Assembly (NCBI GenBank): GCA_033977485.1
Contig: CM066994.1
Coordinates: 26,504,681 to 26,568,680, forward strand
Direction of reading: 5' to 3'
DNA from: Hydrangea macrophylla
Lineage: Eukaryota > Streptophyta > Magnoliopsida > Cornales > Hydrangeaceae
Length of the DNA stretch: 64,000 bases
This document shows, in pieces, positions 1-12,410 of this stretch. Position numbers and translations under genes: made by a program. Each line of letters begins with the position of its first letter. Position 1 is the stretch's first letter. Below the pieces are notes generated by a model. That model made no database searches, was not told the origin of the DNA, and worked only from the letters and a program-made list of their open reading frames with translations.

Positions 1-72
1 TAGTTTGCATGCACACGCACACACACCGAGCGTGTTTGGCTCTGGCACGCCAGTGCAATTACATAGCAAACA
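1..72 (+). repeat. 3' end of the 5' LTR of element E
   Basis: This 72-base stretch matches the end of the 3' LTR at about 22239-22310 with few differences, and both end in AGCAAACA. The rest of the 5' LTR lies left of the window, so its target duplication cannot be tested. Confidence 0.85.
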
Positions 73-95
73 TTTTGGCACGTCCGGTGGGACCC
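73..95 (+). other. Primer-binding-site-like sequence of element E
   Basis: Directly behind the LTR end stands TTTTGGCACGTCCGGTGGGA. The form TTTGGC-RC-GTC-GGTGGG is typical of Tat-lineage primer sites. I did not assign the primer tRNA. Confidence 0.6.
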
Positions 96-109
96 ACAAT
101 GTCAAGCCA

Positions 110-3040
110 TGCCTCCAAAGAAAGACAAACAGACGACTAAGAATGGCCAAGACGATTCTCCCATGACCCACCTATGGAGGAAAGTACTGGTCATTCTCCA
201 CAAGACGGCAGTATCACTCTTGAGGCAATTTCAGAAGCCATGAGAGCGAACGTTGAGCCCATATGGCAGGAATACAATGCGCTAATACGTTCAATAGGCA
301 ATCTCAAATCGGTCATCAACCAGACGACCGATGTTCATAAGAATCAAGCTGACCTGGTCATGGAGACATGGACCACCCATGTAAAATTGGATCACTTGTC
401 GGACATGATCGGAAGGTTGATAGAGACCTATAAGGCCGGAGGCAGCAAATAGCAGGTCAACAGATCGGGCTCTGGAACATTGCTTGAGTCCGATAAGCCA
501 AAAGACCCACCCTACATTTGTCGGAACCTTAGGGAGGGTAATGGCTCAGGCAAGCAATTTGAATCACAGACCGGAATGGCTAGCGGATCGATAGCCACCG
601 ATCCCAATGGATCGGCGACACCGGGTTTTGGTCGATCAACAGGCCTTACTGAAAGTTCAGTCGGCCACATGCAACCTCCAGGTCACGCTGCTGGGGGGCA
701 AAGAAACAATGGTGGGTTTTGGACCCATCAGGCCAATAACAATCAACAGCAGTTGCCACCGCCGTTGGTACCCCCGTTGAGGAATGTTCAGCCCGTAGCT
801 CCACAACCCATCAATAGGGAGGAGTTGGTAGCGGCCATACATGAAGAGTATGGCCCGTTTATGAGAACATTGGAGAGGCCGACGTACAGACGGCCATATC
901 CCCCTGAATTTGACCAGGTCATATTTTCCCAGGGGTACAAAGTACCAAACTTCACTCTGTTTTCTGGAGAGAGTGAACAGTCTTCGGTGGAGCCTATTGG
1001 CCGTTTTATTGTTTAATGCGACCACGTGGGTAGTAGTGACCCATTAAAGTTGAGGTTATTTCCAAATTCGCTAACGGGCATGGCGTTTTTGTGGTATGTC
1101 AATCTCCTCGCCAATTCGGTGCAAACTTGGCAATGGATGGAAGAGCTATTTCATGGCCAATTCTATAGGACTGAGCCCGAAACATCGCTGGCAGACCTGT
1201 CCAGGATGATGCAGTTAGTAGGAGAAGCTGTAGAAACCTACATAGCCCGTTTTCGTAAGGCAAAGTATCGATGCAAGACGGTTTTGCCTGAGGAAGAATA
1301 TGCTAAAATGGCTATGGGGGGCATGTCCTTTGAACTTCGCAAGAGGTTTGAAGGAACTGACTTCCGTGATTTATTTGAGCTGGCCACACGGGCCGGTCAT
1401 TATGAGCGCATTCTTTTGGATGAATAGGAGAAGAAGAACTCATCCAAAGGGACGTATTATAAGCACCCTAATTATGAGGTCCACTTAGCGGAGTGTGACC
1501 TCGAAACAGAGAGCAATATGGCCGAGTTAATCTGTAAACGGCCAATTGTATGTAACGCCTTGAATAAACCTATCAACAATAACGTCGCTGCAAAGAAAAT
1601 GGCATTTGAGGCGGGAAAAAATTATACTTTTGACATAACCATGGCAATCAAATATTCGATGCCTTATTGGCCGATAAAGTGATCAAGCTAAGTGAAGGCC
1701 ATCGGATCCCTAAGGCCGATGACCTAAAAAATAAAGAATACTATAAGTGGCACAACTCCTAGAAGCACTCCACTAATAATTGCATTGTTTTTCATAATGT
1801 TATACAAGAAAACGTGGAGAAAGGAGTTTTCAAGTTCTTGGACAAGGCTATGGGGATTGATGCAAATCTGTTTCCTCAAATCACTGGCACTAAAATGGTT
1901 ATGCCCGATTTAACCAAGCTTTCAAGGCCAAGGCCGAAGATAGATTTGACCGACCAAGAAGTTGTGCCAAAGCAGTGGGAAGGGAAACAAATCACTATTT
2001 CGGCCACAGAGAGGCCAAAAGTGACGATACATGACCTCCAGAGAAGCTATCAAGAGCGTATAGAAAAGGGCCACAAGGTCGAGGAAGAAATGGCTAGGTC
2101 CAGTACTGATAACTTGATAGCAGATCTGCGACGACAACTAGAGTTCATCGAACAAGGCCTTTGTCCAAGATGTAAGGCTGATATCAAAAAAGAGGTCTCA
2201 AGCCCGAGTAAGAGGCCAAGAGGCCATCAACATCGGGAGCCAAGCCCGAGAAGATCTGTATATGAGAGGCTGTCACTGCCTTGGCAAACTCAGGCGAAGC
2301 CTGAGTGGCGGGCAAAACCTTCCGTGGATCCGCAAGCCGGCCTAAGTGAATCTGGCCGATTGGGGATAAGAAGTACCCGAACAATTCCAAAGCCTAAGCT
2401 GCAAGCGAAGGCATCAACCCCTAACAGGAGTCCAAGGATGGTGTTACCACCCCGAATGGAAGATGAGAAGTGGCATAGGGCTGTACATTCTAAATTCCCA
2501 GCACGGCCATAATACAACAAGTCTCAAAAAAGGAGATATCAACGAATGAGACAGGCCGAACGGGAATGCCAGTATTGGAAGAATCGGGCTGGAAACCCTC
2601 CTAAACCCATAGCGAATATATTGCCCGATACCCAAGAGCTTTCAGTTGAGGCGGAATCATTTTGTGACGGAGATGCCGGGACGATGCATACTTCTAATGG
2701 GCACCTGAAGGAAAGATTCGGACGGGAAAAATCACAGGAGACATGCAGGCCAACATCGGACAAGATGAGTATGGAGTCCGATGGAGATCTGTCAGACTCA
2801 AGCACCTCGCCAATTCAATTCAGAACTATTCCGGTAAGCCTGTCATCTAACATGGTGTTTACATTGCCTATGTCTTTTATGGCCAAGCCAGACCAGCTAG
2901 CGGCCATGGAAGGGGATGTAATGGAAGGCCTGACCAAGGACTCAACCATGATAGAAGATGTTTGTTGGAACGGGGGAGAGACCATTAAACCTAATGTGGT
3001 GGAAGCCACAAGCAAAAATGTGGGTGCCACCGACGAGTAG
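110..3040 (+). pseudogene. gag remnant of element E (Retand type)
   Basis: Structural capsid-like protein of the retrotransposon. A start near 110 (MPPKKDK) resembles the usual Retand gag start, but the frame is lost before 174. Coding then continues in pieces at 174-452, 480-1016, 1026-1427, 1428-1813 (with stops), 1814-2512 and 2546-3040. The capsid core is recognisable at 1026-1427, with FLWYVNLLANSVQTWQWMEE and ETYIARFRKA. The 1640-1800 stretch has the lineage-typical YTFDIT and EGHRIPKADDL words, and 2150-2185 has a CPRC motif. At least five stops or shifts separate the pieces, so no full protein can be made. Boundaries between gag and the protease-proximal linker are approximate. Confidence 0.8.
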
Positions 3041-3064
3041 ACCGATCTGCCTAAGATCACTATT

Positions 3065-3496
3065 TTGAGGCCGAAGGGACATCAGACTGAAGAAGGGTTG
3101 AAGCCTAATGGACTAGTTAAAGTTGTGTTCGAAAAACCCACATATCAAATGTCCCAGCATCTGAAGCCATTTTACGTGAAAGGACACATTGAGGGGGTCC
3201 CGATAAATAGAATCCTGGTTGATGGTGGGTCTACCATCAACATTATGCCTCAAATAATGTTGAGAATCCTTCAGAAGTCCGAGATGGAGCTAATTCCTAC
3301 CGAAATGAACGTTCAAACCTTCACGCGGGCACCCTCAAGAACCAAGGGTATCCTACCCCTGGAGCTGACCGTTGGTAGTAAAACGGTCATGACTGCCTTC
3401 TTCATTGTAGAAACCTCGGCGTCCTATAATGCATTACTCGGTCGAGATTGGATACACCCATATACTGCATTCCTTCCACACTCCATTAGTTACTGA
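3065..3496 (+). pseudogene. Aspartic protease domain of element E
   Basis: Retroviral-type pepsin-fold protease that would cut the gag-pol polyprotein. The active-site motif ILVDGGSTINIM lies at about 3210-3245, with DGG in place of DSG or DTG. The flap-side and C-terminal motif YNALLGRDWIH lies at about 3426-3460. These are typical of Tat and Athila proteases. A stop at 3494 cuts it from the downstream linker, and the upstream gag is also out of frame. Confidence 0.85.
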
Positions 3497-4168
3497 TTTT
3501 CTAGAGAGGTGACGAGGTAGAAGTGGTTAAAGCAGATACGAAGCCATTTGTAGCCCGCGTGCAAACGGCCGATGCAGTCTTATATGAAGATGATATCGGG
3601 CCGGTCAAGTTGCTGGGATGCAACAAAATGGGAGGACCGAATACAGCGACCTTCTTTAAAGGAAATCTATCGGACATTAAGGCCTGTTACCATAACCTCA
3701 ATCGGACTGAAGAATCAAGGCCGATTGAGATCATCGAATAAGAAGATTTCAATGGAGACACCGGTAATTGAACGGAAACTGCTGGCCCTCAAGGCCAGCA
3801 TGGCCAGATGGTGTCCATACCTGGCCGATAGAAGATTGGAAATCGGCCCTGTTGACGGAATGATTAATCTGACTGATTGTATTTACGAAGAAGAAACACC
3901 AAGGGAGGAAGAGATTCAAATAGATGAATTGGAAACGGCCACGACAAAGCTTGATGATTTAAAGGCTGATGTCTAAGACCCCCTCTTAGAGGTCAACCTA
4001 GACAGAGAATAAGAGCACAAACCTACTTATGTAAGTCAGATGCTGGATTCGTAGTGTCAGGTCGAGTTGATTGCACTCTTGCACAAGTATAAAGATTGCT
4101 TTGCCTGGGATTATGATGAAATGCCAGGTTTATCCAGGGAACTGGTGGAACACTGATTACCAATTAAA
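3497..4168 (+). pseudogene. Protease-RT linker remnant of element E
   Basis: Two overlapping broken frames (3523-3741 and 3572-3976) encode low-similarity linker protein. At 4050-4160 the translation resembles the conserved pre-RT stretch of Tat pol (LIALLHKYKDCFAWDYDEMPGL), broken by stops at about 4052 and 4154. There is no catalytic motif here. Confidence 0.6.
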
Positions 4169-5032
4169 TTGGGGTTCAGGCCGTTCAAGCAGCTACCTCG
4201 ACGGATGTCACCAGAAGTAACTCTGAAGGTAAAAGAAGAAATTGAGAGACTATTGGACGCTGGTTTCATTCGGACAGCCCGGTATGTTGAATGGGTCTCG
4301 AATGTGGTCCCGGTAGTAAAGAAGAATGGGAAGCTGAGAGTCTGTATTGACTTTAGAAACTTAAACCTAGCCACCCCAAAAGATGAGTATCCCATGCCCA
4401 TGGCCGATCAGTTAATCGATTTGGCTGCCAAACATAAAATTTTGCCCTTTATGGACAGGCACTCGGGATACAACCAGATCTACATCGCCGAAGAGGATGT
4501 CCCGAAGACTGGTTTTCGGTGCCCGGGGGCAAATGGAACCTTTGAGTGGGTTGTTATGCCTTTCGGTCTGAAGAATGCTGGAGCCACCTATCAACGGGCG
4601 ATGAATTCAATCTTCCATGATATGATTGGACAATTCATGGAGGTTTACATTGATGATGTAGTGGTGAAGTCAGGAGGTAACGCTGATCATCTGAGGGATT
4701 TGGAAAAGGCATTTGAAAGAATGCGGGCTCACAAACTAAAGATGAACCCTCTCAAATGTGCTTTCGGTGTCACAGCAGGGAATTTCCTAGGTTTTCTAGT
4801 GCATCAAAGAGGGATAGAGATTGACAAAAATAAGGCTCGGGCTATCCAGGCAGCAAAGCTACCAACTAATAAGAAAGAGCTTCAGAGATTACTCGGACAG
4901 ATCAATTTCCTAAGAAGATTTATATCCAATTGTACAGGGAAGACCCAAGTATGGACCCCACTATTGAAGATCAAGACCGATGAAGACTTCAAATGGGAAG
5001 ACAGCCATCAACAAGCCTTCGAGGGAATTTAA
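4169..5032 (+). pseudogene. Reverse transcriptase domain of element E
   Basis: Copies element RNA into cDNA. Visible motifs are LRVCIDFRNLNLATPKDEYPMP (about 4336-4401), FMDRHSGYNQI (usually F.D.YSGYNQI), VMPFGLKNAGATYQRAM and the catalytic YIDD at about 4648-4660, which is intact. The frame ends at 5032 by a shift into the RNase H frame, which overlaps from 4980. The palm and fingers are otherwise complete. Confidence 0.93.
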
Positions 5033-6017
5033 ACAATATTTGTCAACTTCTCCAGTATTAATGCCACCCAAGAAGGGTAGGTACCTTAAATTGTATATAT
5101 CGGCCTCTGACTGCTCTATAGGAAGTATGTTAGCTCAAGATAATGAGCAAGGCAACGAGCAGGCCGTTTATTATTTAAGTAAAATTTTGACTCCAATCGA
5201 GCAGCGCTATGCGCGGATTGAGAAGTTATGCTTGGCATTGTATTTTTCCTCACAAAAGTTAAGAACATATTTGCTGCCCGTTTCCACTTACATAATATGT
5301 CAAACTGATGTGATAAAATATATGTTGTCAAGACCAATCATGCGAGGCCGAATTAGGAAATGGACCCTGGCCTTGATGGAATTTGCCATCCAATATCGAT
5401 CGCAGCAATCGGTCAAAGGCCAGGCCATAGCCAATTTTTTGGCCGATCACCCAGATCCTACTGATTTGGGAGAACTGCCTCTAACACCCAAAGTCCTAAG
5501 CACGTCCTTAGTCCCATGGACGTTAATCTTTGATGGTTCCAAAAATGCAGAGGGTGCTGGGGCAGGTGTGGTTATTGTATTACCCAAGTATAAGAAGACA
5601 AAGATGTCATTTCGGCTCAATTTCAAATGCACCAACAATCAGGCCGAATACGAAGCGCTTATCATCAGACTAGAGATACTCCTTGAAATGGGGGCGTCGT
5701 CCGTGCACATAAAAGGAGACTCAGGGTTGGTGATCGGACAGATAGCTGGAGAATTCCAGATAAGAAGTTGGGAGCTCTGCCCATTCCATGCTGTGGCCAC
5801 TCAACTCATGGAGGCGTTTGACGATATTAGCGTAAGTTATATTCCGAGGACCACAAATACCAAGGCCGATAAGCTGGCAAGAACAGGATCAGTCTCGTCT
5901 TCTGGGAAGAGCTTAGAAGACCAAGTTATCACTGTTCATGTCCGATCATTACCGTCCGTTGCAAGGAGAGGTTGGTATGCTACCACCAATTCAGTTTTGA
6001 TGGAGGACGACGATTAG
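4980..6017 (+). pseudogene. RNase H plus second (archaeal-type) RNase H of element E
   Basis: Degrades the RNA strand of the RNA:DNA hybrid. The first domain (about 5085-5450) has YISASDCSIGSMLAQ, RYARIEKLCLAL and AIANFLADHP. A second RNase H-like domain follows at about 5510-5890. Its motifs are LIFDGSKNAEGAGAGVVI, NNQAEYEALI, IKGDSGLVIGQI and TNTKADKLA, and it keeps the D-E-D-D pattern. A second RNase H acquired behind the usual one is a known property of the plant Tat lineage. The frame ends with TAG at 6015-6017. Confidence 0.9.
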
Positions 6018-6319
6018 AGAGTGCCCATCATTGAATACCTGAATCACCCAAATGTCAGGGTAGATCAAAGAGTTAGACTATTCGCTGTCCGATTCGTGAT
6101 GCTCGATGGAGAATTATTCAAGAAACCCATCGGGGACGACGTGATCTTGAGGTGTTTAGGGAAGAAACAGGCCATGTAGGTTATGGCTGAGGTACATGAA
6201 GGTATCTGTAGGGCACATCAAACCGGTACAAAGATGAAGTGGTTGCTGAGAAGATACAACTATTATTGGCCCAGTATACTGAAAGATTGTATCAGTTATG
6301 CCAAGGGATGTCAAGCTTG
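6018..6319 (+). pseudogene. Integrase N-terminal (HHCC zinc) domain of element E, cut by insertion
   Basis: In-frame reading after the TAG at 6015 gives the pre-integrase linker, with another stop at 6177-6179. The zinc domain follows: HEGICRAHQTG, YYWPSILKDC and CQACQ give the H-H-C-C ligands. The reading is broken immediately after the second cysteine pair by element D, and the catalytic core resumes at 15392 beyond D. Confidence 0.9.
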
Positions 6320-6324
6320 CCAGA

Positions 6325-9300
6325 TGTCACACCCCGATTTTTGGAAAGACAAATATTCAATCAAGTGCATACCCTAATCAATATTTAACCGCCCAAAAAT
6401 CCAAGGGTGACAACCTATACCCAATTTTAAAAGACCATTTTAAGATAAACTGATTTTAATTGCTTTCATAAACCACATGATTTCTATTTAAACAAAACTC
6501 ATTTATCATCAAATTCATTCCCAAAAATTTTACAAGAAAAATCCACGTTTCAAATTTTCCCCATTCTAATTTATTATAGAATAAAAATCAAACATTTTCC
6601 TTTACATAAAAATAATATAATTACCTCCATCGAAACACAATAAAAGTATCTAGTTATAATAATAAACGAAATAATTTCAACACTACACTATCTCAGGCCA
6701 GATCTGCTATAAACGTCCCCAAAAGTCCAATAATACAACTGAAATATAACTACATCTAATACAAGTTCTCAACCATGGCTCACAATGCCAACTAAATAAA
6801 AGAGTATCATATAGTAATTAAAGAATAAAAAGAAGGTATCTTCAACTTCACGAACAGATCGGCTGCTCCACAATGAACTCCAACTATACTATCCTGCACA
6901 TGTCATCCGACTACGTTTCAAACAGAAACGCACCCGAATGCATAAACACACTCGGGTCAGTCACATGACTGGTATGAGTTAAACAAAACACAAGTCTTAG
7001 GGATCCAACTTGAATCCGTAGACTACAAATCATACTACAACATTCTTGGGCCAAGACAGGTAGTTCCACACACATATCTGGACAATAGAGTAGTTTCCGT
7101 TTATGTGGTGGCAAGTAGTTTCTTGCCCGAATAAAAACAATTGAATACTTACCTTTCTTAACTATGGTAGGCCGATACCTGCAAACCATTAGTAGGCCTA
7201 CCATCCTGTACAAATAGAACTTAACACAATAATATAAACCAATAATAAGGTGTTATTAATTAAAATGATTTTATCTCTAGCAAAGAACTGGAATGAGACA
7301 AAACTTAAAACACGAAAAATGTCAAGAATAAAATTTTCAAGGAATGACACGCGTCCTCGTTCATAAATTCTAAATAGATAATTCAGAAATTAATTATTAA
7401 AATTCAGCTCTTACATAGACGATGTTCAACAGATTCTGAAAATCGATGAAAATAGTGTCAAGATGACGTTTTTAGAAAAAAGTGTAAAACACGAAAGTTG
7501 TTCGGATCGTCGTTTTACTTCAGTTTACGTGAAACGGCCATAAACTATGAATCTAAGTATCCAAAATATTCAATTTACTAATCTGGTCCAGTTTATTATC
7601 AAATTATTACGTTCCCAAAAATTGTACGTTACACATAGAATGCTAGGTTTCAGCTAACGGACACAACACCGAAATTATTTAAAATCCTGAAAACTACACG
7701 ACTACCAATTCCTAGAATTTCATATAACTGAAAATCATAAACCACATTACAACTGTAAATCCGTAAATAAAAAAAACACATAATATTCGATCCAAATTAC
7801 ACCTTATGTTCACCACCTCGGCCACCCATCCATGGTTCAGCCTACACATATATCTCATGTGTGTCCTAACGTAATACTAACTCCCACTCCGGTCCCAACT
7901 CCCATGGGGTATCACTGGGATTTGAGTATCCACCGAAAGGCTAGTCCTTACGTTCTTGACGTCAATAAACAATGTCTAAATACACATGAAATAGACCAAC
8001 AAGCCGGGCATAAGGCTTAAAAATGAAGAGACGGGTCATCCACGTAGTCGCCGTCTAATCACACAAGGACGGGTCATCCACGAAGTCGCCGCCTAATATC
8101 ATAAGGAGTAGTGGTGAACTATAAGGACTTTTCTAACGTTCACTCATCCACGTTTTCACAAAACTCAATTTTATAAGAGATTCATATATCTCAAATCAAA
8201 TTTCTGTTAAAATCATATTAACAGCTACATGTTCACACAGATTCATAACTCTTACAAAATTGCACAGTCACAATTTTAGAAAACTCAACTATACATGAGA
8301 ATTCATAGCTCACTAAGTACAAATAAATTAATTCATATTAACGAACACGAAATCACACCAAAAATGTGATATGGCAAAAACACTTATTTTAACATTCATA
8401 AAACTGCTACTATAATATAACTTTTCTGCCCAAACAGTGCAAAATTGGGAAAAACACCATTAGACAAAAGTTGTCCAGAATTGCGTTTCCTACAGCCTTA
8501 CGTGTACAGAATCACGAAAACTGGAACGTATGATTTATTATGAATTTTCTACTCAAATCTGATCCGTGAAAACCCCAAATCCGAAAATTGAATAATTGCT
8601 CAAATGCATATTCAATGCTCATCTATAAATCTCAAATCACAACTTCAATCAGTGTAAAAAAAAACTTAAATCTCATAATCCATGTCACAGCCCGGTCCCA
8701 CAATAGCGGAACCGGAGCCCGTGGCACGCCACCGAGGCTAAACCAATTCATTAACGTTCCCAAAAATTAGGTTTGAAGAACACACGCAGCGGAAAACAAA
8801 ACACATTTAAAACCAGAGGTTCAGTCGACTGCTCAGTCGACGAAGGCGGGCAGGGATTTTAATATCAAATTTAAGTCGACTGAAACTGGAGATCCAGTCG
8901 ACTGCTGAGGGGTCCAGTCGACTGCCCTGGGGTCCAGTCGACTGCTTTTGCTAAAAAATGAAGCAGTGGCTAACAGGCCCAGGGGTTCAGTCGACTGCTC
9001 AGTCGACGGCTCCCCTGGCAGCAGCCCAAACTGCAGAAAACAAGTTTTAAAGCTTTTTAACTTCCATCCAAAGATCAACCCCTCAATCAAACTCAGTCCA
9101 AAGTAATTCTAACTGTATTAAAGCATTACCAAACATAATTACAACATGTTATAGTCTAATACAACGTTCAAGATTCATTCTATCATACTAAATTAAACAT
9201 GGGTTAAAAACAATCAAATTCTTATTACAACATTCCTATTATCCCAAAACTACAAGATTAACATTCAAGTTGCCTTCTAAAAGAACTCCCAACCCACGTG

Positions 9301-11337
9301 CTCACTTCTGCGATTCCTCGCCAGCATTTACACCTGAAATGGTTATTTGAATAACCACACATATTTCGATTTGTTTAAGCTAAAGCTTAGTGAATAAATC
9401 AACATATGTACATGAATGATAAACATGTCCGCATTCACATCTCTACATTTCATACTAGTCGCCGGAGACTCACGTGCCCGTCCATATTCCCAATCCGCGA
9501 CTCCTCGCCAATAAGTCCACGCGAAAGGGTAAGACCCACGATTCTACAAACAATCGTGCGACCTTAATGCCACTCTATCGGCTCCACAAAATGGTACGGT
9601 GACCACGTGCTCCTTCTGACCCAAATAAGCAACTTAACATGCTCAAATACATATCACCATGCTCGCGGTAATTAAAACATATCACCGTGCTATTGAGCCT
9701 ACTTATCAATATAAATGCCCAATATGAACTACACAATATATCTCTAGGAATTAATACATGCTATTCAAACATAACATGAATAAATGCCAAGAAATCATTC
9801 TAAAACATAGTTGAATCACTCACCTCCGATATACGCTCCTATAATTCAATCTGAAGAAAACCCGTGCACAAAGAACGTGCAGAAGTCCGTCTAGCAAAAT
9901 TCCTATGGATCAGAATTCCATTTATCAACTTTTATGAAAAATTCTAGAAAATAACTTTTCGGAAAACTTAGCCAAACAGGCCCTAACATATATCAAAACG
10001 AAGCTCTTACCTCAAGGAACTCGAATATGAAATCTGGGAGAAACCAGACTGACGGAAGGTCGTCGTTTGGCGTCGCAAAGCTCTAAGCAATCAAATCTCC
10101 CTCTAGCCCCCCTTTTGGCCTCCTTTTGGAATTAGGTCAAGAACTTATGAAAAAATCTAAGTTCATCTCTATCTATATATAGACAACACTCTTCGGGAAT
10201 TACGTTTACCTCCCCACGAGTTTTCCAAACTCCTAATCAGTCTCTGAAACTTTCTATACAGCTTATTCATAGCTTTACGAGTGAAACCTCAAAATTATAA
10301 AAGTTTTCGACTAAGTTTCGTTTGGTCGCTAAAACGCGAATTTCTATATGACGTTTCCGAAGTTGCTAATTAGCCTACCAAATTAATAGCGTGTTCATTC
10401 GTCCTCACCAGGATACAAAATCTAACAACAGAAATAAATTCTAAAACAGAAAATAATACAGATATTGCAATACGCAGGTAAACATTTATTTTCAGATAAC
10501 CATTTAAAATGTTCTACAGTAACCATCTCATACTCGGAGAGACGTCAAAACAATAAATCCTCAATCACAATAGTTTCAAAGGGTTCTTTAATACAAACAC
10601 CCAAATCAACTCGTGAGTCAAAACTCACCCAACCATGTGCCAAAAGACACGCCACATCACATTACTATGCATGACAATGTAATGAAATTGTAATAACACA
10701 AATGCGGGTGTTATAATCCATAACCATACTAATTTAATATTCTATCTATTTAAATTTCAATCAAACGAGATTGAAAGAAAATAACAAGTTAACTCACCAA
10801 TTTAGGGTTTCAAGGTTGATGATGATTACACAAACCAAAGGTTGAGGTTCCTCTCTTCTTCTTCTTCTTCTTCTTCTTCCTCCCTCTCTCTCCCTCTCTC
10901 TATCTCTCTCTCTCTCTCTCTCTCACATACTTCTGTTCTCTAGTTTCTTCTCTCCTCTTCCCTTTTTTTTTTTTTTTTTTGTTAAATGGGGGCCAGGGTT
11001 TAATATATGTGTATATATATTCCACACACAACACTTATAAATAAAACACACACGAACATGTGAATCCCCTTTTTTATCTAAGGGCCTCACAAAAAGGCTT
11101 TATATGGACCCGAAAATGCATTCTAATGTGACAAAATGATTAGCCCAATGGGTACCCATGACCCCAAGCACTAAATTTCTATGTTAAGCACACTACTTAA
11201 CATACTAACTACCCGTACACGCTACTTCAACATTTTTATTAGGTGTCACTAAGATACATACACATAGTTAATGTCTAATACTCGAAAATAATAATATAAA
11301 AATTATTAAAAGCACTTAGAAAATTAGGGTTGTTACA
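6325..11337 (-). repeat. 3' LTR of element D (carrying solo LTR G)
   Basis: This is the downstream LTR in element orientation. It is 5013 bp, but removing solo LTR G plus one copy of its duplication (2038 bp) leaves 2975 bp, against 2976 bp for the other LTR. A (CTT)n/(CT)n tract lies at about 10854-10923, followed by a T-run and a TATA-like TATATATA. Sparse single-base differences from the other LTR indicate a recent insertion. No ORF in it is credible. Confidence 0.92.
8683..10715 (-). mobile_element. Solo LTR G (2033 bp, Tekay-like, same type as LTRs A and B) inside LTR of D
   Basis: It is flanked by the 5-bp repeat ATCCA (8678-8682 and 10716-10720) and is absent from the partner LTR, which runs ATAATCCATAACC without a break. 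On the - strand it begins TATAACACCCG and ends GGGCTGTGACA. This matches the TGTCACACCCG...GGGCCGTGACA frame of LTR A apart from one decayed terminal base. A TATA box (10174-10181) lies about 535 bp from its 5' end, as in A and B. A cluster of CAGTCGACTG palindromes stands at 8822-9009. Confidence 0.9.
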
Positions 11338-11338
11338 T

Positions 11339-11352
11339 TCTACCCTCCTTAA
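11339..11352 (-). other. Polypurine tract of element D
   Basis: On the - strand this reads AAGGAGGGTAGAA directly before the 3' LTR start TGTAACAACC. It would prime plus-strand synthesis. Confidence 0.8.
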
Positions 11353-12390
11353 AGAAAATTTCGTCCCGAAATTTGAAGCGACGGTAAAACAAATACTTAT
11401 TCATAAATATTGTTAAACACACAACTAATAGAATACACAGATTCACTTTTAACTCTCAATAATACAAGGCCTGGTACGTCGAGCGAATAATCCAAACAAG
11501 GAAACCCTCATATATATACCTATAACCTCATATAGTCAATTGTGAAATGTTAGAAGATAATTAAGACACAGATAATAATGCAACATATAAGAATAAAATT
11601 AGGAGTGAAACCATTTACCCCCACTCTAATACTCCATGGAATACTCAATACTCGCTGATCAACCAATGTATCTGAGAATGCTCATTCTTCCAAAACTCCT
11701 TGCTAATAATAAGCTTGAGAAGACGATATTGCCGTTGAAGAGAAATCCATAACCATTTGGATCATAATATGTCATAGAGAAGAGAATAACGTCGATAATC
11801 ACTCCAGAGAAATCATATAGAATAGAGGTCCCATATATAATAATAGCAACAACAAAATCATAAGAAATCCAGAATATCCGTTGATAACATCCGCATCAGA
11901 AGATAAGAAATCCAGAATGCCAATAGTAATAGATTCCGCATCAGAAAAGCAGTAGATAATTGATAGCGATAAGAAAACCAGTTGATCACATGAGAAGTCC
12001 AAATATCCAATCTTTGCCTCCAACTCCCAAATAAGATTTTCAGTCCTTCACATAGATAGTCATCCACATTGCTACTCCATGAGCAAAAATAACACTCCCC
12101 TTGATAAGACCCCCCAACGTTACAACCAAAGATGCATGCACTAACATGTAAATCTAAAAAAATATTATGTATGCTCCTATTAAGTCATCCTAAAAATGAC
12201 ATGCATTTAAGACTAACACGTTACAAAGCACACTGTAGAACAAAACACATAGTATCATGAAACACATAGCAGCACAAAGCAATAGAAGCACGTAATAACA
12301 CATAGTCCCTCTCCCAAAAATCCGCAAACCTAATGCTCTAACCAACCCATAAACCACATTCCGAGAATCACTTAGACTCGCTAAGCTAAC

Positions 12391-12407
12391 CTTAAGCTCT
12401 GATACCA
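12391..12407 (-). other. tRNA-iMet-type primer binding site of element D
   Basis: On the - strand this reads TGGTATCAGAGCTTAAG, three bases behind the 5' LTR end. TGGTATCAGAGC is the complement of the 3' end of plant initiator tRNA-Met. Confidence 0.9.
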
Positions 12408-12410
12408 AAC

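Larger units (their letters stand above)
11338..12410 (-). other. Internal region of element D, no coding capacity
   Basis: These 1073 bp lie between PPT and PBS. The end next to the 3' LTR keeps the tail typical of Tekay pol (GGGACGAAATTTTC then AAGGAGGGTAG on the - strand). Short ORFs at 11799-12023, 11858-12067 and 12190-12456 have no retroelement motifs and look like chance frames. Confidence 0.8.

Noticed and set aside
6911..7213. A 100-codon ORF (-) identical in both LTRs of D (also 12997-13299)
   Set aside because: Its identity follows from LTR identity. No domain was recognised, and position in the LTR makes a protein unlikely, though it is open in both copies.
8822..9009. The CAGTCGACTG cluster as a CRISPR-like array
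   Set aside because: The repeats are short palindromes with no constant spacer length and no cas genes. The genome is eukaryotic.
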